Source of the DNA: Candidatus Zixiibacteriota bacterium
Lineage (GTDB): Bacteria > Zixibacteria > MSB-5A5 > GN15 > FEB-12
Reading direction: 5' to 3'
DNA: 64,000 bases
Assembly (NCBI GenBank): GCA_035380245.1
Contig: DAOSXA010000001.1
Span: forward strand, 186,001 to 250,000
Positions 36,636 through 47,465 of this stretch are shown here, piece after piece. The notes under the pieces were generated by a model. That model was not told the origin of the DNA. It saw only the letters and a list, made by a program, of their open reading frames with translations, and made no database searches. Each line of letters begins with the position of its first letter. The stretch's first letter is position 1. Position numbers and translations under genes: made by a program.

Positions 36636-38069
36636 ATGGACAACAACACCGTCTTGATTATTTCATTCCTCGTTTATTCGCTGGGGATCGTAGCGTTCGG
36701 TCTCTATTCGACCAGCCGTCGCAAACAGACGGATGACGATTTCGTTCTCGCCAATCGCGAACTCGGTCCCTGGGCCTCGAGCCTTTCGGCCTCGGCCAGT
36801 TCCGAGTCGGGCTGGGTAATGCTCGGTCTGGTAGGTGAGGCTTACGCCTACGGTCTTTCGGCCATCTGGATCATTCCCGGTATCGCAGTCGGTTACCTGT
36901 TCAACTGGTTCGTGCTGGCCGATCGCCTGCGAGTGAGCACCAAACAGTCGGGAGCAGTGACACTCACCCAGTTCATTGCCAGTCGTTTCGGGGAAAAATC
37001 CGCGATGGTGCGAGCAATTCCGGTGCTGATCATCACGGCTGCGATGCTAGGTTACGTGGCAGCTCAGATGAATGCCGCCGGGAAGGCATTCGATGCCGTA
37101 TTCGCTCTTCCCTATCATTGGGGTGTTCTGGCGGGAGCCGCGATCATCATGGCTTACACTATCACCGGCGGTTTTCGCGCCGTGTGCTGGACGGATATCA
37201 TACAGGCGAGTTTTATGGTGATCGCATTGCTTTTCATGCCGGTCATCGTTTTTGTCAAACTCGGTAGTTTCACGGCGGTTGGGGATGCGTTGCGAGCGGC
37301 CGACCCCGCTCTTTTAACCTGGTCTTCAGGCAAAGCGGGACTGGCCGGACTGGGATTCGTGGTCGGTCTGCTTGGCATCGGACTCGGTTATCCCGGACAA
37401 CCGCACATCCTGTCGCGTTTCATGGCCGCACGTGATATGAAGGTTGTCAAAAAAGCCGGGATGATCGCATTCGGCTGGTTTATTCTCGTCTACGCCGGAG
37501 CGATTTCGTTCGGGTTGTTTGCCCGAGCCTATTTTGGAGAAATTGCCGACCCGGAGCAGGCCCTGCCATTGGCGGTGGGCCAGTTCCTTCCGGCAGTGCT
37601 GGGTGGATTCGTCATTGCCGCCATAGTCTCGGCGATCTGCTCCACGGCCGACTCGCAGTTAATCGTGGTATCCTCGACCATCTCGCGCGATGTGATCCCG
37701 CTTTTTCGCAAAGGCAAAGCCGATTTCGCAAGAACCCAACTCATCGATCGCTGGGTTCTGGTGATCCTGGCGATTCTTTCGGTGTTGTTCGCCTTGACCG
37801 AAAATCGTATGATTTTCACCTTCGTGCTTTATGCCTGGTCGGCGATGGGAGCGGCGTTCGGGCCGGTGGTCATTTTAGGTTTGCTTTGGAAACGAACCAC
37901 TCGTGCCGGAGCGGTGGCCGGAATGATCGTCGGCGCCGTGGTGACGGTGATCTGGAAAGAAACCGCGGTCCTAAAAGCTGCCCTGTATGAGTTAGTCCCG
38001 GCATTCGTGCTGGCGTTTTTAACGGTAGTAATCGTGAGCCTCCTGACGCAGGAAGGCCGCGAAAAATAA
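36636..38069 (+). CDS. putP: Sodium/proline symporter PutP
   Basis: A 477-residue solute:sodium symporter (SSS family) with about 12-13 hydrophobic segments. It starts like PutP (FLVYSLGIVAFGLYSTSRRKQTDDDFVLANRELGPW), and SASASSESGWVMLGLVGEAYAYG and AICSTADSQLIVVSSTISRDV are strong PutP signatures, the latter including Na+ ligands. It imports proline with sodium. AGGAG lies 8 bases before the ATG. The penicillin-acylase homologue begins 12 bases after it, so the two could be co-transcribed. Confidence 0.9.
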   Translation: MDNNTVLIISFLVYSLGIVAFGLYSTSRRKQTDDDFVLANRELGPWASSLSASASSESGWVMLGLVGEAYAYGLSAIWIIPGIAVGYLFNWFVLADRLRVSTKQSGAVTLTQFIASRFGEKSAMVRAIPVLIITAAMLGYVAAQMNAAGKAFDAVFALPYHWGVLAGAAIIMAYTITGGFRAVCWTDIIQASFMVIALLFMPVIVFVKLGSFTAVGDALRAADPALLTWSSGKAGLAGLGFVVGLLGIGLGYPGQPHILSRFMAARDMKVVKKAGMIAFGWFILVYAGAISFGLFARAYFGEIADPEQALPLAVGQFLPAVLGGFVIAAIVSAICSTADSQLIVVSSTISRDVIPLFRKGKADFARTQLIDRWVLVILAILSVLFALTENRMIFTFVLYAWSAMGAAFGPVVILGLLWKRTTRAGAVAGMIVGAVVTVIWKETAVLKAALYELVPAFVLAFLTVVIVSLLTQEGREK

Positions 38070-38081
38070 TAAGGAGTTCGC

Positions 38082-40448
38082 TTGAGTCCTGCCAAGAAAT
38101 TCATGCGACTGGTGCTGATTGGCCTGGTCGGAATGATTGTCGGTGTGGTTGTCGCCGCGTACGGATTGCTTCGTCTCTCCGTTCCCCCGGATGAAGGTGT
38201 TCTGGTAACCGCCGGTCTGCGCGACACAGTCGAGGTTACGTTCGACGCTCGTGGCATCCCGCAGATCTGGGCCAACAACGAACACGATGCGTTGTTCGCG
38301 TTGGGACGTCAGCATGCCGCCGACCGGATGTTTCAGATGGATCTGATCAGGCGGGTGGCTCAGGGACGGTTGTCGGAAACACTAGGGAGTATTACTATCG
38401 ACCTGGACCGACAACAACGAGCGATCGGGCACGGACGTATCGCCGCCGCTTATCTGGATAAACTCGACCCAGCGGTACGCGATAAAATACAGGCTTACGT
38501 CGACGGCATTAACTCATATCGCCTTACCTGCCGGGCGATGCCGTTCGAGTTTCGTCTTCTTCCGACCGATTTCGAGGCCTGGACCGTTTATGACTGTCTC
38601 AGCATCCTTTCCTTTCAAACCTGGTTCTCGAACGCGTTGATGAGTCGCGATGAATTCGCGCGGGAACTGACGGAAAAAGTCGGTCCCGAACGAGCCGCCG
38701 AATTGCTGCCGATCTACCCCGATGACGCCCCGACGTCAGTTCCCGAAGAAACCAGGCTCGGCAACCTGGATACTCCTTACCCCGGTCGCACGGCAGAGCA
38801 ACCGATGCCGTCGTTCAGTTTGATTCCGACACCCTGGCGAATGAGTGAGGCCTCGAACGCCTGGGCCGTGAGTCCGGCAAAAAGCGTCGGCGGAGCAGCG
38901 ATGCTCGCTTCCGATCCGCATCTTGAAATAAACCGGCTGCCGCAATTCTGGTACGGCGCAGGTTTGCATATCGGCGACAGTGTCGGCGTTTTGGGTATTA
39001 CCGTACCGGGGATGCCTTATTTCGTGATGGGACACAACGGCCGTGCGGCATGGGCGTTTACGGTTGGCGGGGTCGATGTGGTCGACTACTATGCGGAGCA
39101 ACTCAATCCTGACAACGTCCATCAGTATCTCACACCGCAGGGGTTCGTGGATTTCGAGATATTCGTAGATACGTTCGCCGTAGCCAACGACGATAGTCCG
39201 GTAATCGAATCGACTCTGGTATCGTGTCACGGACCGGTAGTGTTCGATTCCACCAACACCAACGAAGTCTACACTCTCCATTGGGCGGGTTATGATGTTG
39301 ACCTGGCCGATGCGGCTCGGGCCGGTTTTGAGTTGAGTGCCACCGCCTCGTTTGACCAGTTCCGACATACGGTGGTGCGTTTCGGGGCGCTCGATGCCGC
39401 CTGGATTTACGCCGACAGCAGCGGTAATATCGGCTATCAACTCGGGACACCGATTCCGCAACGGCCTTCCGGGGCAAACGGTCTTCCTCTTGAAGGCTGG
39501 CTTGATGATATCGCCTGGTCGGCTTACACCTTGCCACCGGATCAAACCCCGCACGTTGCCAATCCGGCCTGCGGATTTCTTGCATCGTGCAATAATCTCA
39601 GCACCCGTGCTATAAAAATTCCCGGTAATTACGCCTCAGATCGGATCAGGCGCATTACGGCGCTTCTGTCGCAGTCCGAACAGGTAAGCGCCGAAGACAT
39701 GCGCCGGATGCAATTGGATCGCACCGACCTCGGTCTGCTTAAATGGTCGCAACGACTGGCGGATGTCATGCCGTTCGTGGATTCGGCAGTGCTGGCCAAA
39801 AAGGTGTACAACTGGAACGGCGTGGTCGATACCTCGGACCAGGTTGCGCCGCTGGTATTGGACTTCATCGATGCCCTGAAAGAAAAACTCTACGGCGATG
39901 AACTGGGGGACCTGGCATCGGAAGTACCCACAGCATTACTCGACCGTCAGTTCAACAATTACTATGACTCCATCTCAATAATTATCGCTCAGGGCTTGAA
40001 CCACCGCTTGCAAGGTGCTTCGCTGGTTGCAGCCGAAAAAGCCCGGGAGCAATACGATGGGCGTACGATGGGTGAGCTTCAAACGCTCGCCATGCGTCAT
40101 CCCATGGCGGTCGTGCCGTTAATCGGAAGCCTGCTCGATTTATCGCACGGCCCCTGGCCCTGGCCCGGTTCTGCCGGAACTCTCAACGCTTCGTTCTCGT
40201 TTGACAACCCGGACGGAACCTATCGGGTCGTAGTGGGGCCAAGCTGGCGTTTCGTAATCGATTTCGCCCGAATTGACAGCGCCTCCTTCGTGCTCCCGGC
40301 CGGCAACTCCGGCAATCCGATGAGCGAGCACTTCTTTGACTTTTTCGAGGATTGGCGCGAAGGGCGTACGTGGACGGTGCCATTTTCACGACCGGCCGTC
40401 AGGGCTCGTGCGGTCTCCGTGCTCACCCTCACCCCGACCGGTGATTGA
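38082..40448 (+). CDS. Penicillin acylase family (S45) amidohydrolase
   Basis: A 788-residue Ntn-hydrolase of the penicillin/AHL-acylase family. An N-terminal signal anchor (about 9-30) suggests export or membrane attachment. The alpha part contains DARGIPQIWANNEHDALFALGRQHAADRMFQMD. The autocleavage site is at SNAWAV, with the nucleophile Ser258, followed by SDPHLEINRLPQFWY and VPGMPYFVMGHNGRAAW, which are normal. The protein processes itself into two chains and cleaves amide bonds; the substrate (beta-lactam, acyl-homoserine lactone or peptide) cannot be told. The start is TTG at 38082, with AAGGAG five bases upstream. Confidence 0.88.
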   Translation: MSPAKKFMRLVLIGLVGMIVGVVVAAYGLLRLSVPPDEGVLVTAGLRDTVEVTFDARGIPQIWANNEHDALFALGRQHAADRMFQMDLIRRVAQGRLSETLGSITIDLDRQQRAIGHGRIAAAYLDKLDPAVRDKIQAYVDGINSYRLTCRAMPFEFRLLPTDFEAWTVYDCLSILSFQTWFSNALMSRDEFARELTEKVGPERAAELLPIYPDDAPTSVPEETRLGNLDTPYPGRTAEQPMPSFSLIPTPWRMSEASNAWAVSPAKSVGGAAMLASDPHLEINRLPQFWYGAGLHIGDSVGVLGITVPGMPYFVMGHNGRAAWAFTVGGVDVVDYYAEQLNPDNVHQYLTPQGFVDFEIFVDTFAVANDDSPVIESTLVSCHGPVVFDSTNTNEVYTLHWAGYDVDLADAARAGFELSATASFDQFRHTVVRFGALDAAWIYADSSGNIGYQLGTPIPQRPSGANGLPLEGWLDDIAWSAYTLPPDQTPHVANPACGFLASCNNLSTRAIKIPGNYASDRIRRITALLSQSEQVSAEDMRRMQLDRTDLGLLKWSQRLADVMPFVDSAVLAKKVYNWNGVVDTSDQVAPLVLDFIDALKEKLYGDELGDLASEVPTALLDRQFNNYYDSISIIIAQGLNHRLQGASLVAAEKAREQYDGRTMGELQTLAMRHPMAVVPLIGSLLDLSHGPWPWPGSAGTLNASFSFDNPDGTYRVVVGPSWRFVIDFARIDSASFVLPAGNSGNPMSEHFFDFFEDWREGRTWTVPFSRPAVRARAVSVLTLTPTGD

Positions 40449-40535
40449 GCTTCCGCAGGCGCAACCTGCGGCTCTCCGATTCGTATATTCGAATTAAACA
40501 GAAGTGCGGTGAAATCAGCCGAGACCGGCGAGTAC

Positions 40536-40682
40536 GGGTGTGTTGAAGAAGTTGAAAGCCCCGACATTTGGTAAGACCTGTTCGTAAAACGGGCGATATC
40601 AAGCGGCTCGCTTTGTAATACGGGTTTTGTAAAAGCATAGCAGGGACTTGTCTCCACCGCTAAAAGCATTTTCAACATACCC
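40536..40682 (+). mobile_element. MITE-like repeat, copy D (degenerate)
   Basis: Ends GGGTGTGTTGAAGAAG (40536-40551) and TTTTCAACATACCC (about 40669-40682) match the terminal inverted repeats of copy A. The inner part has kept only short pieces such as GGGACTTGTCTCCACCGCTA. It fills the gap before the DUF4097 gene. Confidence 0.45.
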
Positions 40683-40720
40683 GACTCAGACGCGTCTCCG
40701 CTGCAGGCAGGAGGTCAATA

Positions 40721-41617
40721 ATGAATTTGATACGGATTATCGTGTCGGGACTGACATTCGTTTTATCAGTTGTCTCGGTAGTGATGGCAGCGGATATCGA
40801 AAAAACCTTCCCGGCCAAGGAAACGGTTAATGTCAACACGGTCAGCGGTGATTGCCGGATAGAAGTCTGGGACAAAAACGAGATCCGGGTAGAGATTGTC
40901 GATCAAATGCGCCCCGCCGATAGCTGGGAACCGGTTTTCAGAGAGCTGTCAAGTTCGATTAAAATGACCGAGGAGCATTATGAATCCAACCGGGGACGAA
41001 TTATCTGGACGATCTACGTACCGCAGGGAACAGAAGTCCGGTTCTCGACCGCTTCCGGAGATATGGAGATTCGTAATCTCAAAGGTGATGTCGATATCGA
41101 GACTGCCTCAGGTGATATAGCGATGTATGGATGCAAGGGAGAAGTTGATATCAATACCGCCAGCGGCGACATCAACATCGAGGAGATCACCGGTCGTCTC
41201 GATGTGTCAACGGCTTCGGGTGATATCGACATAACCGGCCTGAGTGGACTGACCGACATCTCAACAGCCTCAGGCGATATCGACATCGAAGATGCCCGGC
41301 TCAGTGAGTCATCGTCATTCAGTACCGCTTCGGGTGATGTCATAGTCAGTTTGGCTGAAAAGCCAACCGGAGACATTGAGGTCTCTACAGCATCCGGCAA
41401 CGCAGCCATCGAATGCAACGGACACGAATTGACCGGCACGGTTGAAATGTATGCCCACTATCGTAGCGGGGATATCGATACCGATTTTGATCTTGGTAAA
41501 AAACGCGTGATCCGGCGCGACGGTGACAAATGGAAATTCCTTACCGGCGTACTGGGCAGCGAGGATCCTTTAATCGTAATAAGCACCGCCAGCGGCCGGG
41601 CTGAGTTGAACAAATAG
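40721..41617 (+). CDS. DUF4097-type adhesin-like protein with TASGD repeats
   Basis: A 298-residue exported protein with a signal peptide (about 1-23, ending VMAAD). The body (about 105-240) consists of short repeats ending in T/S-A-S-G-D, at least eight copies spaced about 17-20 residues, for example VDIETASGDIAMYG and VDINTASGDINIEE. This is the pattern of the DUF4097/head-GIN type right-handed beta-helix, each repeat giving one turn. Family function is unknown, probably envelope or surface associated. GGAGG lies upstream of the ATG. The gene is monocistronic, closed by a bidirectional terminator. Confidence 0.8.
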   Translation: MNLIRIIVSGLTFVLSVVSVVMAADIEKTFPAKETVNVNTVSGDCRIEVWDKNEIRVEIVDQMRPADSWEPVFRELSSSIKMTEEHYESNRGRIIWTIYVPQGTEVRFSTASGDMEIRNLKGDVDIETASGDIAMYGCKGEVDINTASGDINIEEITGRLDVSTASGDIDITGLSGLTDISTASGDIDIEDARLSESSSFSTASGDVIVSLAEKPTGDIEVSTASGNAAIECNGHELTGTVEMYAHYRSGDIDTDFDLGKKRVIRRDGDKWKFLTGVLGSEDPLIVISTASGRAELNK

Positions 41618-41639
41618 CGCAGGGATATCAGGTATAAAG

Positions 41640-41678
41640 AAAACCGGCGTCCTTGACAAACAGGGGCGCCGGTTTTTT
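41640..41678. terminator. Bidirectional terminator between the DUF4097 gene and rpsA
   Basis: Arms AAAACCGGCG (41640-41649) and CGCCGGTTTT (41667-41676) enclose a 17-base loop. T runs flank it on both strands, so it can stop transcription from both convergent genes. Confidence 0.8.
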
Positions 41679-41702
41679 GTAATCAAAGATAGTTCCGACA
41701 GG

Positions 41703-43802
41703 TTACTCGGATTTCTCCTCCGAGTCGGATTTGTCGGATGCCGGAGGTTCTTCGCTGGTCTTCGGTTCCTCGGGCTGAGGTTGCGAGACCTGGGAAGCCA
41801 AAGCACGGAGTTCGGCCGGCATGGCGTCTTCCATCGCGGTAGTCTTCGGCGGATCGGGCAATCTCGGTCGTTCCGGCTCACGCGGAGTCGAATCCTCGAC
41901 CGGGGCTGCTTCGGCCTTCGGCTGTGGCTTCGGCGGTTCCGAATCACCCTTCTCCCGCTTGCGGTAGTAAGCGGCCTCGGACAGGATCACCTTGCGCTGA
42001 CCTTTGTCGAGTTCGATTACCTGTAGAGGAATCGAGTCACCCTCTTTGGGTCCCTCTTCTCCTTCACCGCCCTTGCGAGCAAGCTGAGCCATCGGCACGA
42101 ACCCTTCGACATCACCATCGAGGTCAACCACAACGCCACGGTCGAGCACTTTCGTGATCGTACCGAGGCAATCGCCGCCGACCGAGTATTTCTTGGCGAT
42201 CTCTGGCCACGGGTCATCCATCAGCTGTTTGTAACCAAGCGAAATGCGGCGATTTTCATGGTCGATCTTGAGAATCTTCACATCGACCTTATCGCCCTTC
42301 TTCATCACCTCGGACGGGTGCTGAATACGCTTGGTCCAGGACATATCGGAAATATGTACCAGGCCATCGATCCCTTCTTCCAGCTCCACGAAAGCGCCGA
42401 AAGCGGTCAGGTTGCGCACCTTGCCGGAGACAATCTGACCCGGAGGGTATTTATCTTCGATAGTGGCCCAGGGATCGGGCTCCATCTGCTTGATACCCAG
42501 CGAGATTTTTTCGTTCTCTTTGTCCACCGAGAGAACGATCGCTTCGACCTGGTCGTTCACGTTCATGATCTTGGACGGGTGCTTGATGTGCTGTGTCCAG
42601 GACATCTCGGAGATGTGGATAAGCCCTTCGACACCCTTCTCCAGCTCGACGAATGCACCGTAATCGGTGATCGAAACCACACGACCGGTAACCTGTCGAC
42701 CGAGCGGATATTTCTGCTCGATGTTCTCCCAGGGATACGGGGTCATCTGCTTCAGACCAAGCGAAATACGCGAGGTCTTCTCGTCGAAGTCGAGAATCTT
42801 GACATCGATCTTCTCGCCGAGATTGACCATCTCGGAGGGGTGACGAATCCGGCCCCATGACATATCGGTGATATGCAGGAGTCCGTCGACACCGCCCAGG
42901 TCGATGAAAACGCCGAAGTCGGTAATGTTCTTGACCACACCCTGACGGATCTGGCCGACACCGATTTCGGAAAGCAGAGCGGCTCGCATCGTCTCGCGCT
43001 TTTCTTCGAGCACGATTCGACGGGAGACAACGATGTTGCGGCGGGTCTTGTTGATCTTGATGATCTTCAGGTCCATGTTCTGACCGATGAGGGCATCGAA
43101 ATCAGGAACCTGACGCAGAGCCACCTGAGAGCCGGGCAGGAAGGCATCGACGCCCATGACGTCGACTACGAGTCCGCCCTTAATACGACGGACAACAGTG
43201 CCCTGGATCTGGTCACCGCTGTCGTGCACGTCGCGGATTTTATCCCAGACGCGCATAAAGTCGGCTTTCTGCTTGGAGAGAATCAACTGACCGTTGGAGT
43301 CTTCGATCTCCTCCAGGAAAACCTCGATTTCATCTCCGACCGCAATGTTTACCGGCGTGGGAAACTCGCCGATCGAGATGATACCTTCGGACTTGAACCC
43401 GACATCGACGATCACATCGTCGCGAGTCACGCCCATCACCGTTCCGGTGACGACTTCACCTTCCTTGATGTCCTTGATAGTGGAATCATACATGTCGACC
43501 ATGGAATTCCATTCATTGACATCGTAAACGACGCCGGAGACATCGGTGATTTTAACGGCTTCGACTTCTTCTACCTCGTGCGGAGCGGGCATGGTTGACC
43601 GGGCTTTGGCCTTTTCCAATACACGCTTGTGACGATCGGTTAGAACTCGTTCCGCTTGTTGGGTGTCTAACTGCTCACGATCGACCTCATGGACCTCAAC
43701 CTGCTTGGTCAGCTTGGTCTTGGCTTTCTTGGTCTTCTTAGCAGCGCCTGCCTTACGTTTTGACACCTTGGCAGTGGTTGTGGGTTTGTTGGCTTCCGCC
43801 AT
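41703..43802 (-). CDS. rpsA: Ribosomal protein S1 (six S1 domains)
   Basis: A 699-residue protein with a basic N-terminal tail (about 1-90) and six S1 RNA-binding domains in series (about 100-580), recognisable by repeats such as GxVxxITDFGVFIDLGGVDGLLHITDMSWGRI and VRNLTAFGAFVELEEGIDGLVHISDMSW (shortened). The last about 90 residues are Pro/Glu-rich and disordered. S1 brings mRNA to the 30S subunit. It is longer than Escherichia coli S1 because of both tails. It lies downstream of cmk and plsC, the cmk-rpsA pairing known from many bacteria. A stable hairpin lies in its leader. Confidence 0.95.
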   Translation of the reverse strand: MAEANKPTTTAKVSKRKAGAAKKTKKAKTKLTKQVEVHEVDREQLDTQQAERVLTDRHKRVLEKAKARSTMPAPHEVEEVEAVKITDVSGVVYDVNEWNSMVDMYDSTIKDIKEGEVVTGTVMGVTRDDVIVDVGFKSEGIISIGEFPTPVNIAVGDEIEVFLEEIEDSNGQLILSKQKADFMRVWDKIRDVHDSGDQIQGTVVRRIKGGLVVDVMGVDAFLPGSQVALRQVPDFDALIGQNMDLKIIKINKTRRNIVVSRRIVLEEKRETMRAALLSEIGVGQIRQGVVKNITDFGVFIDLGGVDGLLHITDMSWGRIRHPSEMVNLGEKIDVKILDFDEKTSRISLGLKQMTPYPWENIEQKYPLGRQVTGRVVSITDYGAFVELEKGVEGLIHISEMSWTQHIKHPSKIMNVNDQVEAIVLSVDKENEKISLGIKQMEPDPWATIEDKYPPGQIVSGKVRNLTAFGAFVELEEGIDGLVHISDMSWTKRIQHPSEVMKKGDKVDVKILKIDHENRRISLGYKQLMDDPWPEIAKKYSVGGDCLGTITKVLDRGVVVDLDGDVEGFVPMAQLARKGGEGEEGPKEGDSIPLQVIELDKGQRKVILSEAAYYRKREKGDSEPPKPQPKAEAAPVEDSTPREPERPRLPDPPKTTAMEDAMPAELRALASQVSQPQPEEPKTSEEPPASDKSDSEEKSE

Positions 43803-43829
43803 TGATGTAATGAGAACCTCCTTACGAGC

Positions 43830-43874
43830 CTCCGACAGTTTTTGATTTTTTCCCGAACGGGAAAACTATCGGAG
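43830..43874 (-). promoter_or_regulatory. Hairpin in the rpsA leader
   Basis: Arms CTCCGACAGTTTT (43830-43842) and AAAACTATCGGAG (43862-43874) pair over 13 positions with one G-U pair on the mRNA, and an inner CCCG-AA-CGGG hairpin sits within the loop. It ends about 8 bases before AAGGAGG of rpsA. It may be a feedback site for S1, which represses its own mRNA in Escherichia coli, or simply a processing site. Confidence 0.45.
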
Positions 43875-43969
43875 AGCCAACGGCCAGACATCAGCGGCCG
43901 CAGCGGCTCATATAGATAACAAAAAACTTCGGAAAGACAAGTTCTTTCTGAGTTTTTTAGTCTACTTTT

Positions 43970-44611
43970 TTAGTCGGTTTTTGCCGGTAACTGCTTGAGT
44001 TCGAGGCGCTCGGCTTTAAGGGCGCCAATACGCTCCATAACCGCCTCAGCCAGAGCCTGATAACCTTGTTTGTCGGCGCTGTAAGCAGCCACCTCATCGG
44101 CGGTTATCGGTTTGCCGTAGGTGATGCTCATCCGATCACGACCGAAGAAACAGGCACTAAGATGATTGGAACCGTGGATATAGGCCGGGACTATCGGGCA
44201 ACCGGCCCGAACGGCAACCATGCCGATACCGGGTTTGGCCGACAGGAACTTGTCCCCTTTGGAGCGAGTGCCTTCGGGGAATATCGTTAACGCTTCTCCC
44301 CGTTCGAGCACTCCCAGGCACATTTCAAGAGCGGCTCGGTCGACGGCGCCGCGTCTGATGGGCAAAGCGTTGGTGCGGCGAATGATCCCGCCAAAGAGCT
44401 TATTCTTGAACAGCTCCTGTTTGGCCATGAAATAAACCTCACGCTTGAAGAAACTGCCCGACAGCGGTGGGTCAAAATAGGAGAGGTGGTTGGTGGCGAG
44501 GATAAACGGACCTTCCGCCGGGATGTTTTCCGTACCGCGAATACGAATGCGGAAAAGAATCTTGAAGATAAGCCAGGTCAGCGACTTACCGGTATAATAG
44601 AGAATTTTCAT
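43970..44611 (-). CDS. plsC: 1-acyl-sn-glycerol-3-phosphate acyltransferase PlsC
   Basis: A 213-residue membrane-bound acyltransferase that makes phosphatidic acid. It has an N-terminal hydrophobic helix (about 8-25), the catalytic NHLSYFDPP (HX4D, His about 42), the glycerol-phosphate binding FPEGTRSKG (about 115) and VPAYIHGS. It overlaps the end of cmk by four bases, a coupled arrangement. Its place between cmk and rpsA is common. Confidence 0.92.
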   Translation of the reverse strand: MKILYYTGKSLTWLIFKILFRIRIRGTENIPAEGPFILATNHLSYFDPPLSGSFFKREVYFMAKQELFKNKLFGGIIRRTNALPIRRGAVDRAALEMCLGVLERGEALTIFPEGTRSKGDKFLSAKPGIGMVAVRAGCPIVPAYIHGSNHLSACFFGRDRMSITYGKPITADEVAAYSADKQGYQALAEAVMERIGALKAERLELKQLPAKTD

Positions 44612-45315
44612 GACGTCTTCAGCGACTTGAGAATCAACGTCAGAATACGATCAACTTGCTCATCGATTGAGAGATTGGTAGTGTCGACCACAAAGGCATC
44701 CTTGGCCTGCTTGAGCGGTGAATGGGCGCGATTGGAGTCGTATTTATCCCGGCGGCGAATGTCGGCTTCCTGTTCTTCAAGCGTGGTAGTAAACCCTTTA
44801 CGGGTCAACTCCAACAGGCGGCGTTGAGCCCGCTCGCGGACAGTGGCATCGAGATAGATTTTGAAATCGGCGTTGGGGAATACGACCGTGGTGGTATCGC
44901 GGCCTTCGGCAACAATCGATCCCTTGCGGGAGATTTCACGCTGCCGAGCCACCATCGCCTCGCGAACACCGGGATGAGCCGCGACTTCGGAAACATCGCG
45001 GGTAACTTCGGGAGTGCGAATAGCTTCGGTAACGTCTATGCCGTTGAAAAACACCCGGTTGACACCATCGGTCGGCTTGAATTCGAGCGGGACTTTCCTG
45101 GCCACCTGAGTCAGACTGGTTTCATCGAAGGGAGGAATGCCATTTTGTAGGGCAAACCAGGTCAAGGCTCGATACATCGCTCCGGTATCGAGATAGATAT
45201 ACCCCAGGCGTTCAGCCAAGGCCTTGGCGGTGGTTGACTTACCGGCTCCGGCCGGGCCGTCGATGGCGATTACTTTCCCTTTGAGCTTGGAAAGGTTGAG
45301 TGGCCGTGAATTCAT
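44608..45315 (-). CDS. cmk: Cytidylate kinase
   Basis: A 235-residue CMP/dCMP kinase. The P-loop is GPAGAGKSTTAKALAERLGY, followed by LDTGAMYRALTW, the CMP-binding segment, and IVAEGRDTTTVVFPNADFKIYLDA with the conserved RD. The C-terminal lid RRDKYDSNRAHSPLKQAKDAFVVDTT is complete. Length is normal. It is the first gene of the cmk-plsC-rpsA operon. Confidence 0.95.
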   Translation of the reverse strand: MNSRPLNLSKLKGKVIAIDGPAGAGKSTTAKALAERLGYIYLDTGAMYRALTWFALQNGIPPFDETSLTQVARKVPLEFKPTDGVNRVFFNGIDVTEAIRTPEVTRDVSEVAAHPGVREAMVARQREISRKGSIVAEGRDTTTVVFPNADFKIYLDATVRERAQRRLLELTRKGFTTTLEEQEADIRRRDKYDSNRAHSPLKQAKDAFVVDTTNLSIDEQVDRILTLILKSLKTS

Positions 45316-45854
45316 GCCGCCATGTTATAGCGGAAGGTCCTAAAAGGCAACGGATTTCTGATTCCGCCCTCGGACCACATATAAGTAGGGGCCGGTCGGA
45401 GCCGGCCCCTGGCCAGTTGTTCTTTAAATCCACTGACCGAGATCTATAAAAGATCCGAAATTCAAACAGGTACACGAATATATAACAAATTTCGTGCCGA
45501 CAACTATCGTATTGTATGGCAACACCTTAACGTAACACGGGCACTCCCGGATTATGGCGCACAACCCATAGGACTTGTTGAAAAACCCCACTGTCTAGCA
45601 TAAAGACAGGGAGACACATCCCCCTGCTTATGCGATTTAAGGCTCTGATTTCGCATAGCGGGCAGCCTGGTGTCGCTCCTACCGTAGTTGCATTCGTTTG
45701 AAATTGCTGGTAGACGACTTCCGTAACAAATCCATAACGTGGGGTAGTTGGCTCAACCCAAGAACGACAACAGCACAACATTTATAAGTTGAAATGAGAA
45801 TTGGGAGCGGATAAGTTTCCGATCAAAACAGACACATTGACGAAAGGAATCATC
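45316..45854. repeat. Gap upstream of eno with a hairpin and MITE-like copy E
   Basis: No coding sequence is supported in 45316-45854. A stable hairpin (AGGGGCCGG/CCGGCCCCT, about 45387-45412) lies near the cmk end. A degenerate MITE-like element starts at about 45571 with GGACTTGTTGAAAAACCCC and continues with remnants of the family (GGGAGACACATCCCC, CGCATAGCGGGCAGCCTGGTGTCGC) to about 45700; its right end is lost. The eno promoter should lie between 45700 and 45840 but I see no clear match. Confidence 0.45.
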
Positions 45855-47153
<1,299 letters not shown>

Positions 47154-47199
47154 GAAAGACAGACTCGATATCTGCATTACTCCGATATCCACTGATGTG

Positions 47200-47231
47200 C
47201 CGTCAGGCGTCTCTGCCTGACGGCTTTTTTT
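47200..47231 (+). terminator. Rho-independent terminator of eno
   Basis: A perfect 9-bp stem (CCGTCAGGC/GCCTGACGG, 6-base loop) is followed by CTTTTTTT. It ends about 78 bases after the eno stop. Confidence 0.92.
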
Positions 47232-47465
47232 GTGGTCCTGGATGATTCGGGGACCGGTGGTCCACCCGTCCGCGCATTGTCGAAACTTCGCTTCGCGATC
47301 CGCCTTCGGCGGACAGGAGTTTCGACCTACTCAAGATGGCGAACGTCGGTGGTCTACCCATCCACGGGTGGGGTATTGAGTCGTTGAGGCATTCTCAAAC
47401 CGTTGAAGGGGTATCGGGTTATTCTGAGAACATCGCCCTGAGCGCTGTTCTCGCAGGAACCCGAC
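47232..47465. repeat. Repeat-rich gap after eno
   Basis: Holds pieces of the palindrome families, for example GGTCCACCCGTCC near 47259 and CTACCCATCCACGGGTGGGGTATTGAGT near 47352. No gene is seen. Confidence 0.4.
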
